Part shown: piece after piece, positions 18,549 to 26,218 of the stretch
Position numbering within the stretch: position 1 is the stretch's first letter
Layout of the letters: every line of letters begins with the position of its first letter
Assembly: GCA_963805925.1 (NCBI GenBank)
Contig: CAWDWB010000001.1
Span: forward strand, 1-64,000
DNA from: CAMPKL01 sp963805925
GTDB lineage: Bacteria > Acidobacteriota > Terriglobia > Bryobacterales > UBA6623
DNA length: 64,000 nt
Direction: 5' to 3'
Made by a program: the position numbers and the translations under genes
The notes under the pieces: model-generated
The model's database searches: none
What the model was told of the DNA's origin: nothing
The model's input: only the letters and a program-made list of their open reading frames with translations

Positions 18549-19400
18549 TCAGCATGCCGATGCGGCGACCATGTTCTTCAGAAACCGGACTCCCTCGAAT
18601 GCAATGACATCCGGAGTGGATTCGATATCACGCCAAATCGCGGCGGCAGCGCTCAAGTCTCCCAGCGCAAACCCGAAACTCTCGATTGTGATCCATCCGT
18701 CATATTTCAGCTTGCGGAGAGCGCCAAAGGTTTCGTTCCATTCGATGTGGCCGCTTCCCGGTGTGCCGCGGTCATTCTCGCAGGTGTGAACATGCTTCAG
18801 ATGCTTGCCGACCTTAAGGAAACCGGCGGCGATGTTTTTTTCCTCAATGTTGGCGTGAAAGGTATCGAACAGAATGCCCACCCGAGGATGGTTGACCTGC
18901 TCTGCGAGCGCGGCTGCGTCGGCGGCAGTATTGAGGAAGAAAGTCTCGAAACGGTTGAGCGGCTCAATTGCCAGAGTTACATCATACGAGTTGAGCGTTT
19001 CGCCCAGTATCTGGTAGCTTTCCACCGCCCATTTCCATTCGTCCTCCGTCCTGCGCCTACCCGGCAGAAATCCGACGGGCGAGTAAAGCGGACCCGCGAT
19101 GGTTCCCACCGCGGCCTCGGCCGCCGCTTTGACCAAATCCTTCACATGGGAGAGCGTCTTTCGACGGATTCCCGCATCGTCGCTGATCAGACTTAGGCCG
19201 TCAACCAGAACACTGCATGCGTTACATTCAAGACCATTTGCCTCAGTCGTCTTTCGAAGCTCTCCAGCGGGAAAATCCTGAGCTCGAAAGAGAGGAACCT
19301 CCACCCCATCGAAGCCGCTTTTCCGGATGAGCGGAAATAGTTCCAAAACGGTTCGGTCGCAAGAGGCCGACCAAATAAATGTATTGACCCCGATCTTCAC
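18549..19400 (-). CDS. Sugar phosphate isomerase/epimerase family (TIM-barrel, D-psicose 3-epimerase-like)
   Basis: A 283-residue cytoplasmic TIM-barrel protein starting MKIGVNTFIWSA. Metal ligands of the xylose-isomerase-like family are visible: Glu in LAIEPLNRFETFFLNT, Asp-x-x-His in VGILFDTFHANIEE, His in LKHVHTCENDRG, and Glu in WITIESFG. This places it with the epimerases acting on keto-sugars. Within a PQQ/cytochrome/DUF1080 cluster it probably isomerises keto-sugar intermediates released from oxidised glycosides. It has no signal peptide, unlike its neighbours. Length is normal for the family. Confidence 0.85.
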   Translation of the reverse strand: MKIGVNTFIWSASCDRTVLELFPLIRKSGFDGVEVPLFRAQDFPAGELRKTTEANGLECNACSVLVDGLSLISDDAGIRRKTLSHVKDLVKAAAEAAVGTIAGPLYSPVGFLPGRRRTEDEWKWAVESYQILGETLNSYDVTLAIEPLNRFETFFLNTAADAAALAEQVNHPRVGILFDTFHANIEEKNIAAGFLKVGKHLKHVHTCENDRGTPGSGHIEWNETFGALRKLKYDGWITIESFGFALGDLSAAAAIWRDIESTPDVIAFEGVRFLKNMVAASAC

Positions 19401-19524
19401 GATGTTTCCTCCCTTTCGCTTACTGTTTGCCCTGCCCTAATTTGCGTCAGGCTGCATCAACAACCAGACGCCAAAATGAGGGCCGTGATGACTAGGCGGA
19501 GAAACGCGGATTCATGTTCGATCC

Positions 19525-20328
19525 TTATTTCACGCCGGCGAGGTAAGCCGTCAGGTCGTGCATCTGCCGGTCCGTCAGTATTTTCATCCGGTCAGCATGC
19601 GCCTGCAAAGGATCCTTGATTTCCACGTTAGCCGCGTCCGTCCTGTTCACCGTGTAGCGCGCACCGTCCGCGTCGCGAATCGTAACCATGTAGTCGGAGA
19701 GCAAGGTTACCGTACCCGAAATTCGGGTGCCGTCGGGCAGCGTGGCGGCGGCGGTATACGGCGGATCGGATGGCGCCTGGCCGAAGCCGGGATAGCCTCC
19801 GTTCCCCCGCGGATAGACGATGCGCCCCTGCAACTGGGGAGGCTCATACTTCGTGCCGACGCCTTTCAGATCCCCGGTAACGGAATGACAGCCCGTGCAC
19901 TTGCCCTCACCGTTAAAATACGTCTCACCGGCTTTTGCGTCGCCGACCAGCAGGGCAGCGGAATCCGGAGGGCGGCGGGACGATTGAGCCTGTGCCGTCG
20001 CGTTAACGAAGACCGCAATATCGCTGAATTCCCCATCGGTGAGACTAAACGGCGGCATGCCGTTACCGGGGTTGCCGACACGTGCGTACTCCCCAAGCGC
20101 TTGTCCAGTGTTGTCGCTAGTCACCACAAAAGAGCGCGCCAGGTCCGGGCCTCTTCCTCCGCGCGCATCGGTTCCATGGCAGGCGGCGCAATTCGACGCA
20201 AACGTCTCCATTCCGCGTTTCACCACCGCGGGATCGGCTGCCGGCCCCCGGCTTCTGCCTTCCTGCGCGAACAGGCAAGACACCCCGAAAACCATGGCTA
20301 ACGTGAACCTACTGCAAATAGAATGCAT
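19525..20328 (-). CDS. Diheme c-type cytochrome
   Basis: A 267-residue exported protein (signal about 1-22). Two heme sites are visible: CAACH (Cys47, Cys50, His51) and CTGCH (Cys144, Cys147, His148). The first domain has PDLARS and a Met-containing GNGMPPF that could give the distal ligand. The C-terminal part holds GTVTLLSDYMVTIRDADGAR, found in cytochromes paired with PQQ-dependent dehydrogenases, and ends MHDLTAYLAGVK. The gene overlaps the start of the upstream PQQ gene's end by 20 bases, so the two are co-expressed. It should accept electrons from the PQQ protein and pass them to the respiratory chain. Confidence 0.9.
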   Translation of the reverse strand: MHSICSRFTLAMVFGVSCLFAQEGRSRGPAADPAVVKRGMETFASNCAACHGTDARGGRGPDLARSFVVTSDNTGQALGEYARVGNPGNGMPPFSLTDGEFSDIAVFVNATAQAQSSRRPPDSAALLVGDAKAGETYFNGEGKCTGCHSVTGDLKGVGTKYEPPQLQGRIVYPRGNGGYPGFGQAPSDPPYTAAATLPDGTRISGTVTLLSDYMVTIRDADGARYTVNRTDAANVEIKDPLQAHADRMKILTDRQMHDLTAYLAGVK

Positions 20329-22024
20329 GGAGCGTGTCTCCTCCGGCTACCAACACATACTGGCGACCGTCAAGTGTAAAGGTAATGGGCGCATTGTTTT
20401 GTATCACGCCACCGAGCGGAAAATGCCAGAGGCTTTTTCCTGTGGCCGCATCGAACGCCACGAAGTTCCCGGCAGGATCTCCCGTGAAGAGCAATCCGCC
20501 GGCTGTGGTCAGCATGCCGGGATACGTGCTGGACCAGAAGCCATTGCCCTCATACTTGTGTTCCCACTTCATCGTGCCTGTCTTGTAATCGAAGGCCCGC
20601 AGGGATGATGGGAAGATTCCCACGTGGTGCTCAGACGCGCCCCCCCACGCGATCGCCTTGGTATCGGTCTGTGTCAGATAGAAGATGCTGTAAGCCTCCG
20701 TGGCATTGACGTACAGGAGACCCAAATCCGGATTGTAGGAAGGTGCGGGATAGTTCGCGGCGCCATCGGTATCGGGTGAACTCAGGGAGCCTGGGACCGA
20801 GGGCTCTTTGTCGGGGTCCGGAATCGGCTGCCCCCTCTCGTCGATCCCTTTGTACACGTTCGATGTTGTAATGAATGGTTTTGAAATCAGCGCCTTGCCA
20901 TCAGTCCGGTCAAGCACGAACAGCCATCCGTTACGGTTGAACTGAGCAGCCAGTTTGCGCTGCTGCCCTTCGATCTCGCCATCGAATAGCATCACGACCT
21001 GCGTGGCGTCCCAATCATGGGTGTCGTGAGGAGAACACTGGAAATACCAGGCCATCTTCCCGGTGTCGGCATTGAGCGCCACAATCGAAGAGGTGTAGAG
21101 GTTCGCGCCAGGTCGCCCGAGTCCGTTCATGACCGGGTTTGGATTGGCCGTCGTGACGATGACGTTGTTCAGTTCGGCATCGTAAGTAAATGGTTGCCAG
21201 GGACCCCCACCTCCATGTATCGCGGCGTCCTCGCTAGGCCAGGTCTCAATGCCGGGTTCGCCCTTCCGCGGGGTGACGTTCCAAGTCCATTGCAGATCGC
21301 CTGTTTCCGGATCGCGCGATTCCACCCAGGCGGGGCTGTCGATTCTGTCGCCGCCGGTGCCCAGGATGACGTGATTCTTCACGGCGAGCGGCACGCTTGC
21401 ATTGAAGTAGCCGGGCTGGCTCACAATGCGCCTGTGCCAGCGCTCTTTTCCGGTTGTCGCATTGAGCGAAACCAGGTAAAGATCGCTGGTTTGAAAAAAC
21501 AGCCAGTTTCCAAGCATTGCGACGCCGCGGGTACCGCTCGAGCCGCCTGTCGATTTCCAGTAGAAGTGCCAGATTTCCTGGCCCGAACGAGCATCCACCG
21601 CATAGACGTGGTTTGTGGTGGTTAGGTAGAGGATTCCGTTGACCATTAGCGGAATAGATTTGATGGCGCCCCCGCTGACCGCGGGTGGACCACCTCTGCC
21701 CCAGCCTCCGCGCCCGGCCGGTGGCGCTGGCAGTGCTGGCTCCGGTCCCTCTCCCCCGAGGATCGCGTCTCGTGGCGAGCCATTGCTTCGGTAACTCCAG
21801 GCCACCGACAGATTGCGGGCATTGGCGGTCGTGATCTGCTTCAAGGGGCTATAGTGGGTACCCTTGTAGTCGCCGTGATATGTGGGCCAGGAGTCAGTTG
21901 GCGGCTGGGTCGGATCCGCGATTTGCTGACCGAACAGGGTGCCGGAAAGCAGGGCGAGAGCGTACAGTATTTTCAATGTCAATCCTCCATGTAGAGACGT
22001 CACGAGGTCTTTCCTGCGGATCAT
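20309..22024 (-). CDS. PQQ-dependent dehydrogenase-like beta-propeller protein
   Basis: A 571-residue exported protein. After an N-terminal signal region (about 13-33) comes the eight-bladed propeller. W-shaped repeats such as ARNLSVAWSYRS, NHVYAVDARSGQEIWHFYW, SLNATTGKERWHRRI, ALNADTGKMAWYFQ, AFDYKTGTMKWEH and AFDAATGKSLWHFPL are spaced about 50-70 residues apart. DTHDWDATQVVMLF and the ending GDTLHAFYLQ are typical of membrane-associated quinoprotein glucose/alcohol dehydrogenases. I see no adjacent vicinal Cys pair. With the downstream diheme cytochrome it likely oxidises a sugar or glycoside in the periplasm, generating the 3-keto substrate for the DUF1080 proteins; the substrate is inferred. 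Confidence 0.88.
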   Translation of the reverse strand: MIRRKDLVTSLHGGLTLKILYALALLSGTLFGQQIADPTQPPTDSWPTYHGDYKGTHYSPLKQITTANARNLSVAWSYRSNGSPRDAILGGEGPEPALPAPPAGRGGWGRGGPPAVSGGAIKSIPLMVNGILYLTTTNHVYAVDARSGQEIWHFYWKSTGGSSGTRGVAMLGNWLFFQTSDLYLVSLNATTGKERWHRRIVSQPGYFNASVPLAVKNHVILGTGGDRIDSPAWVESRDPETGDLQWTWNVTPRKGEPGIETWPSEDAAIHGGGGPWQPFTYDAELNNVIVTTANPNPVMNGLGRPGANLYTSSIVALNADTGKMAWYFQCSPHDTHDWDATQVVMLFDGEIEGQQRKLAAQFNRNGWLFVLDRTDGKALISKPFITTSNVYKGIDERGQPIPDPDKEPSVPGSLSSPDTDGAANYPAPSYNPDLGLLYVNATEAYSIFYLTQTDTKAIAWGGASEHHVGIFPSSLRAFDYKTGTMKWEHKYEGNGFWSSTYPGMLTTAGGLLFTGDPAGNFVAFDAATGKSLWHFPLGGVIQNNAPITFTLDGRQYVLVAGGDTLHAFYLQ

Positions 22025-22058
22025 CTAATCGGCGTCCAAAGGCCGTGAGACGTAAGTT

Positions 22059-22946
22059 TCATTCCACGTCACGGACAATCCGGAACCCGACGTCATAGAC
22101 AGAGCCGGGCCCCGCACCGTGCGTTGCGTAGATAACGTTCTTCACATCCGCGAGGAAGCCACCGCCCTTCAAGACGTGCAGCGTGCCGGATTTTGGCGTC
22201 TTCGGATCGGGGAACATCTTGTAGTTGTAGTAGTCGTCCACCCACTCCCAAACGTTACCCAACATGTCATACAACCCCCAAGCATTCGGCACCTTGGTCC
22301 CCACCAGGTGTGTAGCGGCTGTGTTGGTGCTTCCACCTTGCTCCCATGCCTGAGCCCGAATGTCGCTCCAGGGCACCTGCCCCGCTCCACCGGCCCGACC
22401 CGCATACTCCCATTCAAATTCGGTTGGCAGACGATAGAGCTTCGTCTTCTCGAGAGCGTTGAGTTTCTTGACAAACTCCCGGGCGTCCGCCCACGTCACG
22501 CTGTCGACCGGATGCTTGTCGGCGTCATCCGTTACCTTGTCGCCCTGGAAGTAAGAGGGGTTGCTTCCCATCACTTTCTTCCATTCGCCCTGCGTGACCT
22601 CGTACTTCCCTATGTAGTACGCCTTCTTCATCTCAACCTTGAAGCCGGGCATTGTGTCGCGCTTCGCCAGTTCTGCGCACCTGGTATAGTCTTCCGCAGT
22701 CCATGCGTTCCTCGGGTCTTGCGGAGCCCGGCCTCCGCCCGCGCGACCAGGTCCTCCACGGCCCTCGCCGCGGCCACCACCGCCATTGGGGTCGGGGCAG
22801 GTTGGCTGATAAACGCCAACCTGCATACTGCCGGGCCGGATCAGAACCATCTGCAATCCCACGCTGCTGCTGGTGAATTCCGGACTCTGGGAGAAAAGGA
22901 CCGGCGCAGCTGTGCCGAGTACGAGAAGAAGCTTCAAAAACCGCAT
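22059..22946 (-). CDS. FGE-sulfatase-fold (SUMF1-like) secreted protein lacking the catalytic Cys pair
   Basis: A 295-residue protein. Start chosen at ATG 22944-22946 (MRFLKLLLVLGTAAPVLFSQ), which gives a proper signal peptide; an in-frame upstream start would precede it by 33 residues. The formylglycine-generating-enzyme fold is clear: VEMKKAYYIGKYEVTQGEWK, HPVDSVTWADAREFVKKLNA, YRLPTEFEWEYAGRAG, LYDMLGNVWEWVDDYY, HVLKGGGF and the terminal YDVGFRIV. In true FGE the segment between KGGS and GFRC carries two Cys; here it reads FLADVKNVIYATHGAG with none. It is therefore probably not a sulfatase-activating enzyme, and no sulfatase gene is nearby. A structural or binding role in the cluster is likely. 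Confidence 0.8.
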   Translation of the reverse strand: MRFLKLLLVLGTAAPVLFSQSPEFTSSSVGLQMVLIRPGSMQVGVYQPTCPDPNGGGGRGEGRGGPGRAGGGRAPQDPRNAWTAEDYTRCAELAKRDTMPGFKVEMKKAYYIGKYEVTQGEWKKVMGSNPSYFQGDKVTDDADKHPVDSVTWADAREFVKKLNALEKTKLYRLPTEFEWEYAGRAGGAGQVPWSDIRAQAWEQGGSTNTAATHLVGTKVPNAWGLYDMLGNVWEWVDDYYNYKMFPDPKTPKSGTLHVLKGGGFLADVKNVIYATHGAGPGSVYDVGFRIVRDVE

Positions 22947-22947
22947 G

Positions 22948-23658
22948 TCAGCGAATCTCCCTGATAGCAATGTTGCGGAATTGATAAGCTTTTTCCGGCT
23001 TCGAGGCGCCAGGTCCCATTGAGCCTCCCGTCGGCTCATACGCAACGCTCCAGTGCAGCTGCAAACCGATTACGCCGCTGGTTTCTCCCGCGATTTTGTC
23101 GTTGATGGGCTCCTGCACATCCCACATCTGCTTCCCGTTCACCCACAACGTAATGTGCGGTGCGTCTCCTTCAACCCTGAGGCGCATCAGGTTGAACTCG
23201 TCGTCCTTCCAGACGCTGGGTAGCTCCGTCGCCTTGGGGGCGAGGCTTACGCGCATCAATTCTCCAAGCAGATCACCTGTCGCGCCCGTGCCGGGAAGAA
23301 GCTCGATCTGATAGGCCGAGCCGCTCTCCGTGGAGCGAAAGAAGACTCCGCTGTTGCAGCCGAACGGAGCTTTCACTTCGAGCGAAAGCTCGAAATTCTC
23401 ATACTTCCTGTCGGTCACGAATAGGCCGCCCTGGCCATACGGATACTGTCTGAGCGTGAGGGCGCCGTCTTCCACCGTCGCCTTTCCGGTAGAGCCGTGA
23501 TGGTTGGTCAGGCTCCAGTGCCAACCCTTGAGGGTCTTGCCGTCAAAGAGAGGTGTGAATCCTTCGGGTATGTTCACCGTCTGAGCTGAACCAGCCGAGG
23601 CGAACAGCGACAACAACGCGCCCGCTACGGCAGTAGCTCGCAACATGGTCGATCTCAT
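22948..23658 (-). CDS. Secreted DUF1080 (3-keto-disaccharide hydrolase-type) protein
   Basis: A 236-residue protein with signal peptide (about 1-25, ending AGSAQ) and a single DUF1080 domain: PEGFTPLFDGKTLKGWHWSL, FVTDRKYENFELSLEVKAPF, NSGVFFRSTESGSAYQIELL, NLMRLRVEGDAPHITLWVNG and GVIGLQLHW. It is the first gene of the operon, and its ATG overlaps the stop of the kinase remnant (ATGA). The next gene starts two bases after its stop. Together with the second DUF1080 protein at the operon's end, it brackets the cluster. Likely acts in the periplasm on keto-glycosides. Confidence 0.85.
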   Translation of the reverse strand: MRSTMLRATAVAGALLSLFASAGSAQTVNIPEGFTPLFDGKTLKGWHWSLTNHHGSTGKATVEDGALTLRQYPYGQGGLFVTDRKYENFELSLEVKAPFGCNSGVFFRSTESGSAYQIELLPGTGATGDLLGELMRVSLAPKATELPSVWKDDEFNLMRLRVEGDAPHITLWVNGKQMWDVQEPINDKIAGETSGVIGLQLHWSVAYEPTGGSMGPGASKPEKAYQFRNIAIREIR

Positions 23659-24205
23659 AGATTTTCCTTCTCCTTCTTGAATAAGCGCGACCAGCAGCCG
23701 AAGCCAGCAGATGCTTTCGTTGACCGGGAGGCTTCGGTCAGGCGCGCCACGCCGAAGTTCATGATTGTGGCGTGAACCTTGGCGTCCACCATGACGTTGA
23801 CCGGCTTGATGTCCCGGTGAACGATGTCCTTCTCCTGAGCGGCGTCGAGCCCTTCGGCGACTTGACGGGCGATGTCGAGAGCTTCCTTGATGGCAAGCGG
23901 CCCCATGGCGGTGCGGTCTTCGAGCGATTTACCTTCAAGGGAAGCCATCGCCAGAAAGGTCTTACTGTCCACTTCGTCGATTTCGTGAACCGGGCAGACG
24001 TTGGGGTGATGAAGGGCCGCGGCGGCTTGGGCTTCACGGAGGAACCGCCCCTGGCCTCAGGGTCGCTCAACAGGTGGTCGGCTAAGAAGTTGAGGGCGAC
24101 CTGGCGGCTTAGCTTGGTGTCCTCCGCTTTGTAGACGACACCCATCTCGCCCTCGCCGAGCTTCCCGACGATCTTGTAGTGGCTGATGGTGGCGCCGATG
24201 TGCAA
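23655..24205 (-). pseudogene. Truncated, frameshifted Ser/Thr protein kinase (N-terminal half)
   Basis: The start MHIGATISHYKIVGKLGEGE gives the kinase Gly-rich loop (GEGEMGVVYKAED). The catalytic Lys of the VALKFL motif is replaced: VALNFLADHLL. A one-base shift near 24045-24055 separates SDPEAR from the next part, which reads HPNVCPVHEIDEVDSKTF. The catalytic loop HRDIKPVNVMVD is intact, but the DFG motif is NFG (IMNFGVARL). The frame ends at 23655 in the activation loop, overlapping the ATG of the DUF1080 gene. Missing VAIK-Lys, DFG-Asp, activation segment, transmembrane and propeller parts make it inactive. It may now serve only as a transcribed leader of the operon. Confidence 0.8.
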
Positions 24206-24553
24206 GACAGGGGAATTGTACCGTCTCAGGACTCACGAAAGCGTTGCCAGGAGCGGCGAAGAGTAAGTGCCTATATTGGAATTTGCAGGAACCTACTCAA
24301 CCGAGGGGGCTGCGGAGGCTCAAAATGGCCTGCTTCAACGGGTCATTTTCTGCATGCGGCGACGGCTCAAGCGGTCGATCCGAAGCCAGAGCCAAATCGT
24401 TGCGTTGGTGTTTCAGGTCCGAGCGTCTGCCGAGGCCGTCGGCTAGGAACAATGCCAAGCGAATCCGGATGTCGGACGACACCGCGAAACTCGTTCTGGT
24501 CAGCGGTCAATCGGCGATGCGATTCGCATGACGAAATGCATTGACTCTTGGAA

Positions 24554-24652
24554 GGGGAGGGGCGGGAGTGACCCACGTCGGAGCGCAGCGAGGACGGAAA
24601 GGGTTCGTGGCGGCGCAGCCGACCGAAACCGGGGTCGCTCCCGCCCCTCCCC
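24554..24652. repeat. 21-base inverted repeat (one mismatch), 57-base loop
   Basis: GC-rich arms at 24554-24574 and 24632-24652 (beginning GGGGAGGGGCGGGAG) are complementary except for one position. The structure can form a long hairpin in DNA or RNA. It has no poly-T tail, so it is not an ordinary terminator. A REP/MITE-like element is possible. Confidence 0.55.
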
Positions 24653-24727
24653 TGACCCCGAAACAGGGGTCCATCCGCCACGTCGAGGGACGGATGGCCC
24701 GTGTAGAGGGGCTCTGAAGGCTGTCCT

Positions 24728-24783
24728 TGGTGAACGCCTTCGTCGAAACTGAGGTGAACGGGCCTTTTTTGCTGCGTTCACCA
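24728..24783. repeat. 10-base perfect inverted repeat around a short AT-containing centre
   Basis: TGGTGAACGC at 24728-24737 and GCGTTCACCA at 24774-24783. A third partial copy, GGTGAACG, lies at 24753-24760, making a direct plus inverted arrangement. A run of six T (24764-24769 area) sits before the right arm. Could be a recombinase site or stem-loop; no function is assigned. Confidence 0.4.
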
Positions 24784-25499
24784 AATCGAGGCTCATCCAG
24801 GCCTTCATGACGTCCCCTCGGTGCGTTCGAATAGGTCGTAATTTTGGGGCAGAATGCAGGAAGAAATGCGTCCGTTGGGCATCTTCTGCGCGGCGATTTC
24901 GACGCGAAGGACCTCGTCGTCAGAGTCCTACGAGCGCGCGAACATTTGGGCGAAATGTCGCCCAGAAAAACAGTCGATGTTGCCGCGCAGCGCATCGATC
25001 CCGAGCCGATCGAAGCTGCTAGATTCACGTTTCTCAAACAGTTGGCTGTCCCGGAAACGAGCGAGGAAACGATCAGAATCGGCGACTCTTGCGAGCCAGT
25101 CGCGTCCTCTCGACAACAGCCGCTCGAAGACGGTTTGCACCTGGCCCAAACGGGTCGAGGCGGTCGCAACATGGACGAGTGCGAAGAACGAAAGCTCGAC
25201 GAATCGCGGCAAGTAGCGGCGCAAGTGCGTAGCGAAGGGACCGCCGGTTTCAACCTCGAATCGACGTAGCAGAAGGCCAGCTCTCCGGTGCCGGGACGGG
25301 TGAAGAGGGCAAAGCAATCCAGTAGGCAGCGGCGCGTCGGAGAGGCTCCGTTTCGACTGCGAAATGCCTCAGCGGGGAGTGCAGTGCCGGCCAAGGATCG
25401 TTTCGACTGCCCTTCGCCGAAGGCGAACATCAGCCCGCACGCGGTTGGACCTGTGAGGGAGGCTTGCAACACGTTGACCACCGTCTCCCGAGGGGAGTG

Positions 25500-25539
25500 C
25501 TCAAGAGCCGGTTCTTGAGCCGTCAACAACCGGCTTGAG
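25500..25539. repeat. 12-base inverted repeat with two-base bulge
   Basis: CTCAAG-(AG)-CCGGTT at 25500-25513 pairs with AACCGGCTTGAG at 25528-25539, leaving a 14-base loop. It lies between the unassigned stretch and the excisionase-integrase genes, where core-type or arm-type recombination sites can occur. Confidence 0.45.
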
Positions 25540-25999
25540 TGTCAGCCTAGGCTCGAACCGGGACACGGTCCAATGCTTTGTTCGCTGCCATTGATAACCG
25601 CAGCGGATAGTGCCCGGAGCCTAATGCCGCGTGGGCGTCCATCGCTTTTTGAGCGGGCAGTATGGCCCCGCCGGGCTTTCGGTCATCTCCGGCGCTCGCG
25701 GAGCGCCCTCCTGTGAGCTTCCTGGAAAGCGAAAGGCTCCTCGGAAGGGCCCTCTCGGGGACGCTTCGAGAACGTGGAACAGGGATGGGACCACAGGCAG
25801 GAAGAGAGAAAGATGTCCGGTTCGGCGGGCGACGCTGGGCGTATCAAACGACGGCGTGGAGGGAATTGATCGCCCTGCGGAATAGGCGTGATCCCATTCA
25901 GCATTGGACGCTTTCACAGCCCGAATCTACGCTGCTTGTAGACCTGGCGCAGTTGGTCGCTCGACACGCCTTGTCGAAAGGAGGACGCAACGATGCCCG

Positions 26000-26218
26000 A
26001 TGCGATTCCCGTTCGCCGGCTTTGAAGAGCCGATCACCGTCAAAACCGCCGCTCGCTACCTCGGCGTCAGCCCCTCGCTCGTGTATGCTTACGTCGAGCG
26101 AAAGCAGATTCCCCATTACCGCATGATGGGCCGCTCGATCCGGTTCCGGCTGTCGGAACTGACCGAGTGGCGCAAGCGATTTCATGTGGATGGAGGAATC
26201 AATGAACAAGACAGGTAG
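26000..26218 (+). CDS. Excisionase-type helix-turn-helix DNA-binding protein
   Basis: A 72-residue protein of the MerR-like/excisionase (HTH_17) family: ITVKTAARYLGVSPSLVYAY is the HTH, followed by VERKQIPHYRMMGRSIRFRL and SELTEWRKRF, the standard wing and C-terminal helix. I chose the ATG at 26000 (MRFPFAGFEEP) because the homologous part starts just after it; the open frame reaches back to 25904. It overlaps the integrase start by 17 bases, as in integrative elements where Xis sets the direction of recombination. Confidence 0.8.
   Translation: MRFPFAGFEEPITVKTAARYLGVSPSLVYAYVERKQIPHYRMMGRSIRFRLSELTEWRKRFHVDGGINEQDR

Larger units (their letters stand above)
24206..25999. other. Accessory non-coding or decayed stretch left of the integrase
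   Basis: About 1.8 kb with no gene I can support. Several frames are open on both strands, the longest on the minus strand around 24507-25529, but none shows a family motif. The most protein-like piece is minus strand 24928-25317 (containing RRYLPRFVELSFFALVHVA and RLGIDALRGNIDCFSGRHFA), which continues after a stop as DSDDEVLRVEIAAQ. This could be a decayed accessory gene of the integrative element. Three inverted repeats are listed separately. Confidence 0.4.

Noticed and set aside
22059..22946. Active formylglycine-generating enzyme
   Set aside because: The two catalytic Cys are absent from the expected segment and no sulfatase is nearby.
24507..25529. Minus-strand 340-residue open frame
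   Set aside because: Composition is Ser/Arg/Pro-rich without any family motif; it crosses inverted repeats and is probably open by chance.
25545..25570. tRNA T-arm-like sequence (GGTTCGAGCC on the minus strand)
   Set aside because: No cloverleaf can be formed around it and it does not match the tRNA-Val 3' end well enough to be an attachment site.
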